A program made the position numbers and the translations under genes. From UBA11400 sp964550435 (GTDB taxonomy: Bacteria > Bacteroidota > Rhodothermia > Balneolales > HLUCCA01): DNA of 15,561 bases. Below, piece by piece: positions 5,853 to 14,291 of this stretch. Location: contig CAZJZI010000055.1 in NCBI GenBank assembly GCA_964550435.1, forward strand, positions 1-15,561. Direction: 5' to 3'. Each line of letters begins with the position of its first letter. The first letter of the stretch is position 1. The notes beneath the pieces are model-generated. The model searched no databases. It had not been told where the DNA came from and saw only the letters and a list, made by a program, of their open reading frames with translations.

Positions 5853-6254
5853 ATGAAAAAAAGCAGACTTTTTATTGGCGTTACTTTTCTGGTCCTGTTT
5901 ACATCTCTTGTGATGTACAACTTTAGTAGTAGTATAGGGACCTACGTTGATTTTGAACAGGCTGAAGATCGCGAAGGATATCGATCATATGTAATCGGTA
6001 CATGGGTACCTGAACAGCCTCATGGATTTAATATGAATTCGAAGACATTCAATTTCCACATGATGGATGAGCAGGGTAATGTGCGAAGAGTTGTGTTTAA
6101 CAATGCAAAACCACAGAACTTTGAGGATGCCGACCAACTCGTCGTCAAAGGGACGATGCAAAATGGAGTGTTCTATTCCGATGATATGCTAGTCAAATGT
6201 CCATCAAAATATAACGATTCACAAAACGCAGAACTCACTGCAGTGGAGTCCTGA
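5853..6254 (+). CDS. ccmE: Haem chaperone CcmE, CXXXY variant
   Basis: Periplasmic-side haem chaperone that binds haem covalently and passes it to CcmF for cytochrome c assembly. The protein is 133 residues: an N-terminal membrane anchor (about 5-24) then an OB-fold domain with VIGTWVPEQ, a beta-rich core and VVKGTMQNGVFYSDDMLVKCPSKY. Where classical CcmE has His in an HxxxY motif, this protein has Cys116-Pro-Ser-Lys-Tyr120. The CXXXY form is known from archaea and some sulfate reducers, and is associated with a reduced Ccm gene set. It lies 30 bases after ccmD and 2 bases before ccmF. The anchor and domain length are normal and there is no sign of damage, so the Cys is probably functional. 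Confidence 0.94.
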   Translation: MKKSRLFIGVTFLVLFTSLVMYNFSSSIGTYVDFEQAEDREGYRSYVIGTWVPEQPHGFNMNSKTFNFHMMDEQGNVRRVVFNNAKPQNFEDADQLVVKGTMQNGVFYSDDMLVKCPSKYNDSQNAELTAVES

Positions 6255-6256
6255 CG

Positions 6257-8785
6257 ATGATCGGTATTATTGGTAAAAATCTCATCTTGCTGGCTTTCAT
6301 CAGCAGCATCTTTGCGATGCTATTCTATTATCTGGATGCCAGAAAAAGCAATAAAACGTTTGAAACCGCAGCCAAAATATCTTTTTGGCTAAAAGGGGTA
6401 TCAATGCTCGTTGCCTCGGGACTTTTGGTTCATCTGATCTTTGCAAATCAGTTTCAATACTATTATGTGTTTAACTACACAAGTCTCGACCTTCAACCAC
6501 AGTATCTGGCTGCCGCTTTCTACAGTGGTCAGGAGGGTAGCTTCATGCTTTGGATCGTGTTCTCGTTTTTTGTAGGACTCGGACTAATGCGATGGACGCA
6601 CCCAACCTACAGATCTGCAATGCTGTTTTTCTTTTCGATTACTCAGTTCTTTTTGATATCAATGCTGCTTGGCATTGACATTGGTGGAACAACATTCGGA
6701 GCCTCACCATTTAGAACGCTACAGGAACAAATGCCGAATCTTCCTGTTTGGCAAACGAATCCAGATTTTGTCCCTGCCGATGGAAGCGGGTTAAATGACT
6801 TGTTACGATCTCCATGGATTGTGATACACCCACCATTTATTTTTATCGGCTTCGCAATGATGACAATTCCATATGCATTTGCACTCGCAGCATTATGGAA
6901 GAGAGCCTATCAGGACTGGATTTATCCCGCATTGCCATGGGCCTTGGCTTCAAATCTGGCTCTGCTCATTGCTATCTTCCTGGGCGGATACTGGGCTTAC
7001 GAAACTCTTTCATTTGGTGGATATTGGGCATGGGATCCGGTAGAAAATGCATCACTTGTACCTTGGATTGTAGGTATGGCCGGTATTCACACGATGCTGG
7101 TTCAGCGCAGAAGCGCCAATTCAAAGAAAGCATCATTGATTTTTGCGATATTAGCGTATGTACTTGTCGTTTATCAGACTTTCCTGACACGATCTGGAGT
7201 TTTGGGCGAAGCCAGCGTTCATAGTTTTGTCGATCTTGGTCTCTATAATCAACTCCTTGTCTTCATGCTGACGATGTTGGCCATCGGAACCATTCTGTTT
7301 GTGATACGATATCGGGAAATGACGCAGGACTATCATGAGTTCCCGCTTCTCAGTAAGGAATTTATGATGTTCACTGGTGCGTTATTACTCTTTTTGAGTG
7401 GTTTAGTTATCATTTTGGGGACAAGTTCACCAATTCTTGGGCGCTTTTTTGTTGAAAACCCGACTCCACCGGAAATGAGTTTCTACAATAATTGGTCTAT
7501 TCCATTTGCCATCCTTATTGCCATTTCATCGGTAATTACCCAATATCTGTGGTGGAAAAAAATCGAATCTGTTGAGTCGCTTGCAGGTCATTTAATGGCT
7601 CCTACACTTGTGACCGCTGTTTTGACTGTTGCGACCATTATACTTGGTGGAGTTCATAATCCGGTCTATATGGTCTACATCCTGGCTGGTTGGTTTGGCG
7701 TGGTTGGAAATGGGTGGATAATGGCAAAGGTTATGTCTAAGAAGCCAAGAATGATTGGAGGGACACTGACGCATGTTGGATTCATGGTGATGCTGCTTGG
7801 ATTCATGGGTGCTGCATTCGACCGTCCGATGTTGGATCAGGACACCCGTGAGTACAACGAAGCGGTAATCAGAGGCGAAGTTAATGATAATGATGGTTTC
7901 CCTGTAGTACAGACAGTGAATATGATTGAGCTAAAGATAAACGAGCCCAAATTCATTGATGACAGATACTGGGTTACATTCGAAGGCGGCGCCATTACTG
8001 AACGAAACAGACCGGGTGAATCGGAGTATTCCATTCGCTTTGAGGATACTAAGCGTGATGGACGAGTATTTTATCTGAATCCGGTTATGTATCCAATGGT
8101 TGCAAACTCTCAGGGTGCTGCTATGAACTGGACCGTGGATCCAGAGATTAAGCTTGGCTGGATGAATGACATGTACGCCTATGTAGCTGGATCATCCATC
8201 GTAGAGCGCATCACAAAAGAACAGAATACGGGTGCTGCACAGCTGGTAAATCAAGCTGAAACAGAAGCACAAACTCGAATTATTCGAGTCAAACGTGGTG
8301 GGTATATCGAACTAGATGATTTCAAAGTCACCTTTAGCGATTTTGAGTTCATGGCCGAAAACGAGTATCCCGAGAATGCCACAATTGCGGTAAGAGCAAT
8401 TCTGAACTTTGAATCAGTGGAGGGAGCAACCTCCGAAACAATTAGGCCAGAATTCGCAATTATTCGAGAAAATGACCAAAACGTGACCTGGTCTCCGGCT
8501 ATGGAGCTTGGGAATTCAGGAATTATCGTACAATTCACGAATGTGAACCCACAGAATGAAGAAATTGAACTCAGAATAACTGGATTCGAATCTATTGCAG
8601 AGCCTGAATGGGTACTGCTAACCATCGAGAAGAAGCCTTTCGTATCAGTCGTTTGGATAGGAACTTTCTTACTCATGATCGGATTCTCAGTTTCTATCTA
8701 TCGACGTTGGGGTGACCAGAAACGGCGTGAGTCTCAGGAGCGCAAAAATCAGGAAACAGACGACGAAAACGAAGCTTATGAGTAG
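6257..8785 (+). CDS. ccmF: Cytochrome c haem lyase subunit CcmF, long form
   Basis: Integral membrane protein that transfers haem from CcmE to apocytochrome c. The protein is 842 residues, longer than the roughly 650 of E. coli CcmF. What is seen: multiple spans; the CcmF signature GSGLNDLLRSPWIVIHPP (176-193); a WWD domain GGYWAWDPVENASLVPW (254-270); TRSGVLGEASVHSF (311-324); and histidines at the expected places (His59, His191, His278, His506). After the span ending near 520 there is a large, mostly beta-rich hydrophilic region (about 520-795), presumably periplasmic. A last span (about 796-815) and a charged cytoplasmic tail follow. Long forms are common in the Bacteroidota group as far as I recall. 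It begins 2 bases after ccmE, and its stop overlaps the start of the next gene. Confidence 0.97.
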   Translation: MIGIIGKNLILLAFISSIFAMLFYYLDARKSNKTFETAAKISFWLKGVSMLVASGLLVHLIFANQFQYYYVFNYTSLDLQPQYLAAAFYSGQEGSFMLWIVFSFFVGLGLMRWTHPTYRSAMLFFFSITQFFLISMLLGIDIGGTTFGASPFRTLQEQMPNLPVWQTNPDFVPADGSGLNDLLRSPWIVIHPPFIFIGFAMMTIPYAFALAALWKRAYQDWIYPALPWALASNLALLIAIFLGGYWAYETLSFGGYWAWDPVENASLVPWIVGMAGIHTMLVQRRSANSKKASLIFAILAYVLVVYQTFLTRSGVLGEASVHSFVDLGLYNQLLVFMLTMLAIGTILFVIRYREMTQDYHEFPLLSKEFMMFTGALLLFLSGLVIILGTSSPILGRFFVENPTPPEMSFYNNWSIPFAILIAISSVITQYLWWKKIESVESLAGHLMAPTLVTAVLTVATIILGGVHNPVYMVYILAGWFGVVGNGWIMAKVMSKKPRMIGGTLTHVGFMVMLLGFMGAAFDRPMLDQDTREYNEAVIRGEVNDNDGFPVVQTVNMIELKINEPKFIDDRYWVTFEGGAITERNRPGESEYSIRFEDTKRDGRVFYLNPVMYPMVANSQGAAMNWTVDPEIKLGWMNDMYAYVAGSSIVERITKEQNTGAAQLVNQAETEAQTRIIRVKRGGYIELDDFKVTFSDFEFMAENEYPENATIAVRAILNFESVEGATSETIRPEFAIIRENDQNVTWSPAMELGNSGIIVQFTNVNPQNEEIELRITGFESIAEPEWVLLTIEKKPFVSVVWIGTFLLMIGFSVSIYRRWGDQKRRESQERKNQETDDENEAYE

Positions 8786-9494
8786 ATTCACATTTGTGTT
8801 CATGTTAATATTATTGCCAGTACTGAGTTATTCTCAGGTGGTTAAAGAAGAAATCAACTTGAATGATTTCTTGAAGATGAATACAGGTTTGGATCAAGTT
8901 ATAACATCTGGCTCTACAGAAGGTACTTTGCCAAGTCCGATAGGTGCACTTTTAAGGTCCTTTGTTCTGCCTGGATGGGGACACTATTACGTTGAGAACA
9001 CCAACTGGAGTAGGGGTCTCATTCATCTGGGTGCCGATTTAGCTCTGATTGGCGCATACACGGGTTATTCAATCTCAGCGAACAGGCTAGAAAACAACTT
9101 AAAGACGTTCGCAAATCAACATGCAGGTGTTGATTTGAAATCCAGATCCAGAGACTTTCTGTTGAGTGTGGCAGAATTCGGTTCTCTTGATGAATACAAT
9201 CAGTATCAGCTTCGTAGTCGAAACTGGGACAAGATCTACGAACCAACCCCATCCAATTACTGGAATTGGGACACGGATCTGAATCGTCGTTCTTTTGTGC
9301 AGATGGATACTAACGTTCAGGATCAACGTCAGCAATTACCTGCTGTAGTCTCACTTATGGTAGTCAACCGGATCATCTCCGGAATACACGCATTCACCAG
9401 AGCCCGTAGAATGCACAACAGTTCTGCAGCCATGTCTGTAACCATTCCTTCTTCAGGGAGAGGGTTACAGGCCAATTACAGCATCACATTTTGA
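8778..9494 (+). CDS. DUF5683-type envelope protein of unknown function
   Basis: The start chosen is the ATG overlapping the last 8 bases of ccmF, because it gives a clean signal peptide (MSRFTFVFMLILLPVLSYS). An in-frame start at 8712 would put 22 charged residues before it. The mature protein is about 219 residues. RSFVLPGWGHYYVENTNWSR (60-79) followed by a hydrophobic segment (83-97) is the PGWGxxY pattern of DUF5683 and related membrane proteins. A second hydrophobic patch, VVSLMVVNRIISGIHAF, precedes a basic RARR, also usual in this family. Function is unknown. It sits between ccmF and truA with overlaps on both sides, so it is translated with them. Aromatic- and Gln-rich middle; no catalytic motif recognised. 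Confidence 0.75.
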   Translation: MSRFTFVFMLILLPVLSYSQVVKEEINLNDFLKMNTGLDQVITSGSTEGTLPSPIGALLRSFVLPGWGHYYVENTNWSRGLIHLGADLALIGAYTGYSISANRLENNLKTFANQHAGVDLKSRSRDFLLSVAEFGSLDEYNQYQLRSRNWDKIYEPTPSNYWNWDTDLNRRSFVQMDTNVQDQRQQLPAVVSLMVVNRIISGIHAFTRARRMHNSSAAMSVTIPSSGRGLQANYSITF

Positions 9495-10237
9495 TCCAGC
9501 GTTATCGAATAGACCTGTCGTATGATGGGAGTCGATATTGTGGATGGCAAAAACAGCCAAAGGACATCACCATCCAAGGTGAATTAGAAAAAGCTTTGTC
9601 GATACTGTTTCGCTCTGAAATCGAAATTATGGGTTCCGGGAGAACAGATACTGGTGTTCACGCCGAACATCAGGTTGCACATTTTGATGCCCCTGCTAAT
9701 GAGAACTTTGAAACGTCAAGATTTCTTCACAGCCTGAGGGGATTACTGAATCATGATATTTTGGTTACACAAATAAAGCCAGTTATGCCAGAATTTCATG
9801 CTCGTTTTGATGCAGAATCTAGGCAGTACAGATATCAGGTCAGTAGTGAGTTTAATGTATTCCGAGAAAGATATACCTGGGTTGTTAATGACATGGATCA
9901 AGTCCATAAAATGATAGATACAGCTGCTCTTTTCATTGGGGAACACGACTTTACCTCATTTTGTAAACAGAATCCGGATGTGAATCACAACAGGTGTTTG
10001 GTTTATGAGTCGGCAGTTCACCAATTTTCAGAAAATGAGTGGCACTATAGAATCCGCGCTAATCGATTTCTACATCATATGGTCCGTTCAATAGTTAGCG
10101 CATTGGTATTAGTAGGACGGGGTAAAGCAAATCCCGCAGAAATTCAATCCTGGCTTAGCAATCCCGATAAATCAAATTTCTCGGTTAAGGCACCTGCTCA
10201 TGCACTCTTTCTGGAAAAAGTGCTATACTCTGAATAA
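9491..10237 (+). CDS. truA: tRNA pseudouridine(38-40) synthase
   Basis: Isomerises uridines 38-40 in the anticodon arm of many tRNAs. The protein is 248 residues, normal for TruA. What is seen: YRIDLSYDGSRYCGWQKQ near the start, catalytic Asp53 in GSGRTDTGVHAEHQVAHF, FDAESRQYRYQV, and FLHHMVRSIV toward the C-terminus. The frame opens with a TTG (9491-9493) that overlaps the TGA of the upstream gene (TTGA). There is no in-frame ATG before the conserved core, so TTG is the likely start, with coupled re-initiation instead of a strong ribosome site. It ends 23 bases before the next gene. Confidence 0.95.
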   Translation: MIQRYRIDLSYDGSRYCGWQKQPKDITIQGELEKALSILFRSEIEIMGSGRTDTGVHAEHQVAHFDAPANENFETSRFLHSLRGLLNHDILVTQIKPVMPEFHARFDAESRQYRYQVSSEFNVFRERYTWVVNDMDQVHKMIDTAALFIGEHDFTSFCKQNPDVNHNRCLVYESAVHQFSENEWHYRIRANRFLHHMVRSIVSALVLVGRGKANPAEIQSWLSNPDKSNFSVKAPAHALFLEKVLYSE

Positions 10238-10260
10238 CAGTAAACAAATCGGAGGATATC

Positions 10261-11235
10261 ATGCTTAGATGGGGAATATTGGGCGCTGCTAAAATCGCCA
10301 GAAATAGAGTTATTCCTGCTATTCAGTCTAGTAAAAACGGTATAGTAACAGCAATTGCTTCAAGAAATCCCCAAAATGTAGAGGTATATGCTGAAGAAAC
10401 CGGGATTACACGTATTTATGACAATTACGATGCGTTAATTTCATCCTCGGATATTGACGTAGTATATATACCACTGCCAAATCATTTACATGTTCCATAT
10501 GCCATAAAAGCCGCCCGCGCCGGAAAACATGTACTTTGTGAAAAACCCATTGCACTGAGCGCTACTGAACTCCAACAACTTATTAAAGTACAGTCCGAAA
10601 CAGGAATGTTGATCCAAGAAGCATTCATGGTTATGTCTAATCCGCTTTGGTCCAAGGCTAAAGCAATGATCCAGAATGGAGTTGTTGGTGAATTAAGAAC
10701 CTTGAGCGGCAATTTCAGCTATATGAATACCGATCCCGGTAACGTAAGAAATGTACCGGAGTATGGTGGTGGAGCTCTCATGGATATCGGATGTTATCTG
10801 ACCCTGGCGTCCTTGTATTTTTTTGATCAGGATCCAGTGGATTCAAATGGATATCAAATTCTTGATCCGGAATTTGGTGTTGATTATCTCACCTCAGGTG
10901 CAATTGAGTTTCCATCCGGGCACGCAATCATAACGTGTTCAACGCAATCAATGCCTCAGCAGTCTCTCATTCTGGAGGGTACGACAGGTCGTATACGATT
11001 TGAGATTCCATTTAGTCATCCCGATGACCATCCTGGGGTATTTTACCTTGATTCGGGACCAGACATTTTCCGATTATCATCCGATCGTATTGAAGTTCCG
11101 GCATTTAACCATTACCGCAATCACGTAGAATATTTTGCTGAAATTGTTGTCGGAGAAAGACAAAATCACTTTGATCTGGAATATTCACTTCGAAATATGA
11201 AGTTGATAGATGCCTTAATGGATAAGTCATCATAA
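10261..11235 (+). CDS. Gfo/Idh/MocA-family NAD(P)-dependent oxidoreductase
   Basis: The protein is 324 residues. An N-terminal Rossmann domain has WGILGAAKIA (4-13), VYIPLPNHLH (68-77) and the family EKP motif (94-96, Lys95). The C-terminal substrate domain contains GGGALMDIGCYL (169-180). These are family hallmarks of sugar or dihydrodiol dehydrogenases, but substrate cannot be told. Where close families have EAFMYRxHP, this one has EAFMVMSNP (120-128), so the usual Arg and His are Met125 and Asn127. Unlike its neighbours it has a strong Shine-Dalgarno, GGAGG (10251-10255), 5 bases before the ATG. An extended -10 (TGCTATACT, 10221-10229) lies just upstream, at the end of truA. It may be transcribed separately from the ccm-truA run. 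Confidence 0.9.
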   Translation: MLRWGILGAAKIARNRVIPAIQSSKNGIVTAIASRNPQNVEVYAEETGITRIYDNYDALISSSDIDVVYIPLPNHLHVPYAIKAARAGKHVLCEKPIALSATELQQLIKVQSETGMLIQEAFMVMSNPLWSKAKAMIQNGVVGELRTLSGNFSYMNTDPGNVRNVPEYGGGALMDIGCYLTLASLYFFDQDPVDSNGYQILDPEFGVDYLTSGAIEFPSGHAIITCSTQSMPQQSLILEGTTGRIRFEIPFSHPDDHPGVFYLDSGPDIFRLSSDRIEVPAFNHYRNHVEYFAEIVVGERQNHFDLEYSLRNMKLIDALMDKSS

Positions 11236-11342
11236 TTTTCTTTTGGAGAACATCCTTCATTATGCGGGAAATAAGTTTCATTACAATGTGATTTACGGTT
11301 AACTTCATTTTAATCAAATAATTCAGTTTATAAATTAGATTT

Positions 11343-12971
11343 ATGTCTAACAGGATTTCCTTTGTTGGACTTCTTATCACTGTCATAACGCTCATTTTAG
11401 CGTCCGCTTTTTTTATCTACATCACTAAACGCAATGCTGTGGTAGAGGAGAGGTATGCTCAGTTACAGCTTATCACCAAAATGAAAATAAATTGGGTCCA
11501 AGCCTGGCATGAGGACGAACTTTTTGATACAAGTGTAATATCCAATGATTATTTGATATCCGGTTATCTTGACAATTGGATAACAACTGGAAATACATAT
11601 TATCGCAATCGACTCGAAGAGCATCTGGTTTCGGTAGCACTTCAGCATTCCTATTTCGACATTCTGATTGTTCATAAAAGCAATGAAGTACTGATTTCGG
11701 CTATAGATACTATTACAAGTGTTGATTCTGTTATTCGTCCACTTGTAGCTCAGTCATTTCAAGGTGACATGGTTTTGTTTACCGATTTCTACTATCAAAA
11801 AGAGTCAAATACCACAGTTATAAACTATATCTCCAGAATTGGCGATTCGGATTATGTTCTTGTGATAACGATCGACCCATACCTGGATTTACTGCCTCAG
11901 ATCGAATCCTGGCCAATTATCAGTGAGACTTCTGAAACCGCCATTTTTAGAATTGATGATTGGGGTATCCGATCCATGAGCACAATAAAAAATGCTGAAT
12001 CAATTGAAATTCCGACATCTGAATATAGTTTGTATCCAGGACGCCCGATTGTTGAAATTGCCAAAGGATTGCGTGGTTTTTATCGAGGTACAGACTACAA
12101 AGGCAAGGATGTAATCAGTTATAGTGATGAGATCCCGGGCACAAATTGGGTGTTGTCATCAAAAACTGATATTTCTGAGATATTTGCGGATCTCAATCAA
12201 AGAATAGCTTTTATTATAGTAGTAACTATAGTTTTGATTTTACTTTCCATCACTGGGTTGTCTTTGATTTACAGAACGCGTCAACGGGACCTTTTCAAAC
12301 ACCTGTATCATAGAGAAAAAGAACTTAGAAGTTCTCAACAAAAAGTTGCTGAATCACTCAAAGAAAATGAAGTTCTACTTTCTGAAGTTCATCACAGAGT
12401 GAAAAATAATTTAGCAATAATTTCGAGTCTTCTTCAGCTTGAAGCATACAACATTAAAGACCCGTTGATTCAGGAATCGTTACTCGGAAGTGTTTTACGC
12501 ATTCAGTCTATGGCTATGATTCACGAGATGCTATACAAATATGAAAACTTCTCGAAGATACCATTAGATAATTACCTGAAGAAACTAACGGAAACCATTT
12601 CGGACCTTTATAAAGAAAAACAGAACGCGAATCTGGTTTTGGATCTGGTGGAATGTGACATCAAGATTAGTCAGGCAATTCCACTGGCACTTATTGTAAC
12701 AGAATGCGTTACAAATAGTTATAAGCATGCGTTTAAAAATACAGATACCTTGGGTGAAATATCCATATCTACAATTTTGAATGGCGACGATCTTACGGTT
12801 ATTATTAAAGATAATGGTATCGGATTAGAAGAGATTGATACAGTGAAAAACTCAGATTCATTGGGTATGTCTCTGATACAGAATCTTACAACGCAGTTGA
12901 ACGGTTCACTAGACATACAAAATGATGGAGGACTAAGGATTGCACTCTGTTTTGTAGTGGAAAAGGTGTAA
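11343..12971 (+). CDS. Membrane sensor histidine kinase, HisKA_2 type, no adjacent response regulator
   Basis: The protein is 542 residues. First membrane span about 7-27; external sensor region about 30-285 with a mixed alpha/beta pattern suggestive of a Cache-type domain (weak call); second span about 288-310; short coiled linker (about 315-345). The kinase core begins at EVHHRVKNNLAIISSLLQLEA (starting at 348), which marks the HisKA_2 type, with phospho-acceptor His350 or His351, more likely His351 next to Arg. The ATPase domain follows: N-box LIVTECVTNSYKHAF (450-464), G1 IIKDNGIGL (487-495) and G2 SLGMSLI (506-512). All catalytic boxes are intact. The signal sensed is unknown. No receiver or DNA-binding partner lies in the window, so the cognate regulator must be elsewhere. 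No clear ribosome site; the 107 bases before it hold nothing recognisable. Confidence 0.92.
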   Translation: MSNRISFVGLLITVITLILASAFFIYITKRNAVVEERYAQLQLITKMKINWVQAWHEDELFDTSVISNDYLISGYLDNWITTGNTYYRNRLEEHLVSVALQHSYFDILIVHKSNEVLISAIDTITSVDSVIRPLVAQSFQGDMVLFTDFYYQKESNTTVINYISRIGDSDYVLVITIDPYLDLLPQIESWPIISETSETAIFRIDDWGIRSMSTIKNAESIEIPTSEYSLYPGRPIVEIAKGLRGFYRGTDYKGKDVISYSDEIPGTNWVLSSKTDISEIFADLNQRIAFIIVVTIVLILLSITGLSLIYRTRQRDLFKHLYHREKELRSSQQKVAESLKENEVLLSEVHHRVKNNLAIISSLLQLEAYNIKDPLIQESLLGSVLRIQSMAMIHEMLYKYENFSKIPLDNYLKKLTETISDLYKEKQNANLVLDLVECDIKISQAIPLALIVTECVTNSYKHAFKNTDTLGEISISTILNGDDLTVIIKDNGIGLEEIDTVKNSDSLGMSLIQNLTTQLNGSLDIQNDGGLRIALCFVVEKV

Positions 12972-13068
12972 ACACTTTAAACAGTTATTTCTTGTTAGGA
13001 TAAGCGCAAATAGGCGCTAAAAATCCACAAAATCACTCAAAAAATGCGATTATAGTTAATAAAATGGG

Positions 13069-13100
13069 TTGACAACAGAATCCAATAGTGCTTATATTTG
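13069..13100 (+). promoter_or_regulatory. Promoter of tRNA-Asn
   Basis: A perfect TTGACA (13069-13074) is separated by 18 bases from TATATTTG (13093-13100). The second box satisfies both a sigma70-like -10 (TATATT) and the Bacteroidota TAnnTTTG element. The predicted start near 13107 leaves about 22 bases of 5' leader before the tRNA. Confidence 0.7.
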
Positions 13101-13128
13101 CAGCTCTAATGACGACAGGTAATTTGAT

Positions 13129-13202
<74 letters not shown>

Positions 13203-13204
13203 TT

Positions 13205-13243
13205 AAAAAAGCCTTATCCGCGAAAGCAGGTAAGGCTTTTTTT
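13205..13243. terminator. Intrinsic terminator, usable in both directions
   Basis: A run of A, then GCCTTA (13211-13216) pairing with TAAGGC (13231-13236), topped by CC/GG and a GC-closed GAAA tetraloop (13220-13227), then TTTTTTT (13237-13243). It begins 5 bases after tRNA-Asn. Because the left arm is preceded by AAAAAA, the opposite strand also shows a hairpin followed by T residues, so it can also end transcripts of the convergent Sua5 gene, whose stop is at 13314. Confidence 0.85.
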
Positions 13244-13313
13244 GTTTTGTTACTTCGCCTCAAACACTCTGTGTGAGAGAAATTATCAGAAAGCACTAAA
13301 TCTGGAAGCAGGA

Positions 13314-14291
13314 TCACCCAGATATCGCCTTATCAATTCTGTTTACAAGTGCTGAAGTAATATCGTCGCCGGCATACTGATCTAATGGCTGGATCGCTAC
13401 TTCAAGAAATCCATTTAAATCACTGTATCTAAACCAGTCGTACAATTCGCTAGCGAGTCTGTTAGTATTCTGATCGAATAATATGACTTTTGAAGTTGAG
13501 TTTGGTTTGTCTACTAATGGATTCAAGGTTAGATACAGAGTGTTATCACTAAAGTTAATGCCATTTAATTCATCGCTAGACATCCAACGAACCTTAGCAT
13601 TCGGAGCATAATGAGTGTATTTCATTCCAGGACTTGCAGGTGCGTCGAGTCGAAATTCAGAATCAAAATCTTGAACCTGAGTCCCCGTGCGTTCTTCAAT
13701 CATTTTAGCAGTTATTCGACCCGGTCTAAGAATTCGAAATGGAGTAGTACGAACATCCAAAACGGTGGATTCTAATCCAATAGCACAGGTTCCACCGTCC
13801 AAAACAGGGACCTTTTTATCGAAATCCTGAATAACGTGCTCGGCTTTGGTTGGGCTGGGTCTGCCAGAGATATTTGCAGATGGAGCTACCAGGGGACCAG
13901 ATAAATCTATGAGCCTTAGTGCAAAAAAGTGATCTGGCATCCTTACAGCCACAGAATCCAGTCCACCCGAAACGATATCTGGTACTCTGGTTTTTTTATC
14001 AAAGACCAGAGTTAATGGACCAGGCCAGAATTTTTGCATCAGAATGCGAGACTCCTCAGGGATTTCGGCCGTTAATGCTACTAGTTGGCTGTAGTTACTT
14101 ATGTGCACAATCAATGGGTTATCAGCAGGACGTCCTTTGATATCGAAGACTTTTTGAACAGCCACAGGATTCCAGGCACTTGCTCCCAAGCCATATACCG
14201 TTTCGGTTGGAAATGCTACAACCCCGCCACCTTTGAGTATTTCTGCATAGGTTCTTATTTGAATTTCTATAGCTTCACTCAAATTATACAT
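13314..14291 (-). CDS. L-threonylcarbamoyladenylate synthase, Sua5 type
   Basis: Makes threonylcarbamoyl-AMP from threonine, bicarbonate and ATP for the t6A37 modification of ANN-decoding tRNAs. The protein is 325 residues, the length of the two-domain Sua5 form rather than the short TsaC. The YrdC-like domain shows PTETVYGLG (28-36), KGRPADNPL (52-60), PSANISG (137-143) and GLESTV (172-177). A linker with SPGMKYTHYAP (220-230) leads into the C-terminal Sua5 domain. Its ATG lies inside the last 8 bases of mfd (ATGTATAA), so translation is coupled to mfd. The adjacent tRNA-Asn reads AAC/AAU and would be a t6A substrate, though the two are convergent and probably only neighbours. Either Sua5 or TsaC naming may be used, so no symbol is given. 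Confidence 0.95.
   Translation of the reverse strand: MYNLSEAIEIQIRTYAEILKGGGVVAFPTETVYGLGASAWNPVAVQKVFDIKGRPADNPLIVHISNYSQLVALTAEIPEESRILMQKFWPGPLTLVFDKKTRVPDIVSGGLDSVAVRMPDHFFALRLIDLSGPLVAPSANISGRPSPTKAEHVIQDFDKKVPVLDGGTCAIGLESTVLDVRTTPFRILRPGRITAKMIEERTGTQVQDFDSEFRLDAPASPGMKYTHYAPNAKVRWMSSDELNGINFSDNTLYLTLNPLVDKPNSTSKVILFDQNTNRLASELYDWFRYSDLNGFLEVAIQPLDQYAGDDITSALVNRIDKAISG

Noticed and set aside
8251..8676. 141-codon minus-strand frame within ccmF
   Set aside because: It lies wholly inside the well-supported ccmF coding region, in antisense, without recognisable motifs.
8712..8777. Upstream start for the DUF5683 gene inside ccmF
   Set aside because: It would place 22 charged residues before an evident signal peptide; the ATG at 8778 overlapping the ccmF stop is better.
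11236..11342. Promoter or small gene between the oxidoreductase and the histidine kinase
   Set aside because: The stretch is AT-rich with no well-spaced -35/-10 pair, no TAnnTTTG box and no coding frame of note.
13003..13019. Hairpin AGCGC/GCGCT downstream of the histidine kinase
   Set aside because: Only a 5-bp stem, and it is followed by A residues rather than T on the plus strand, so it is not a convincing terminator.
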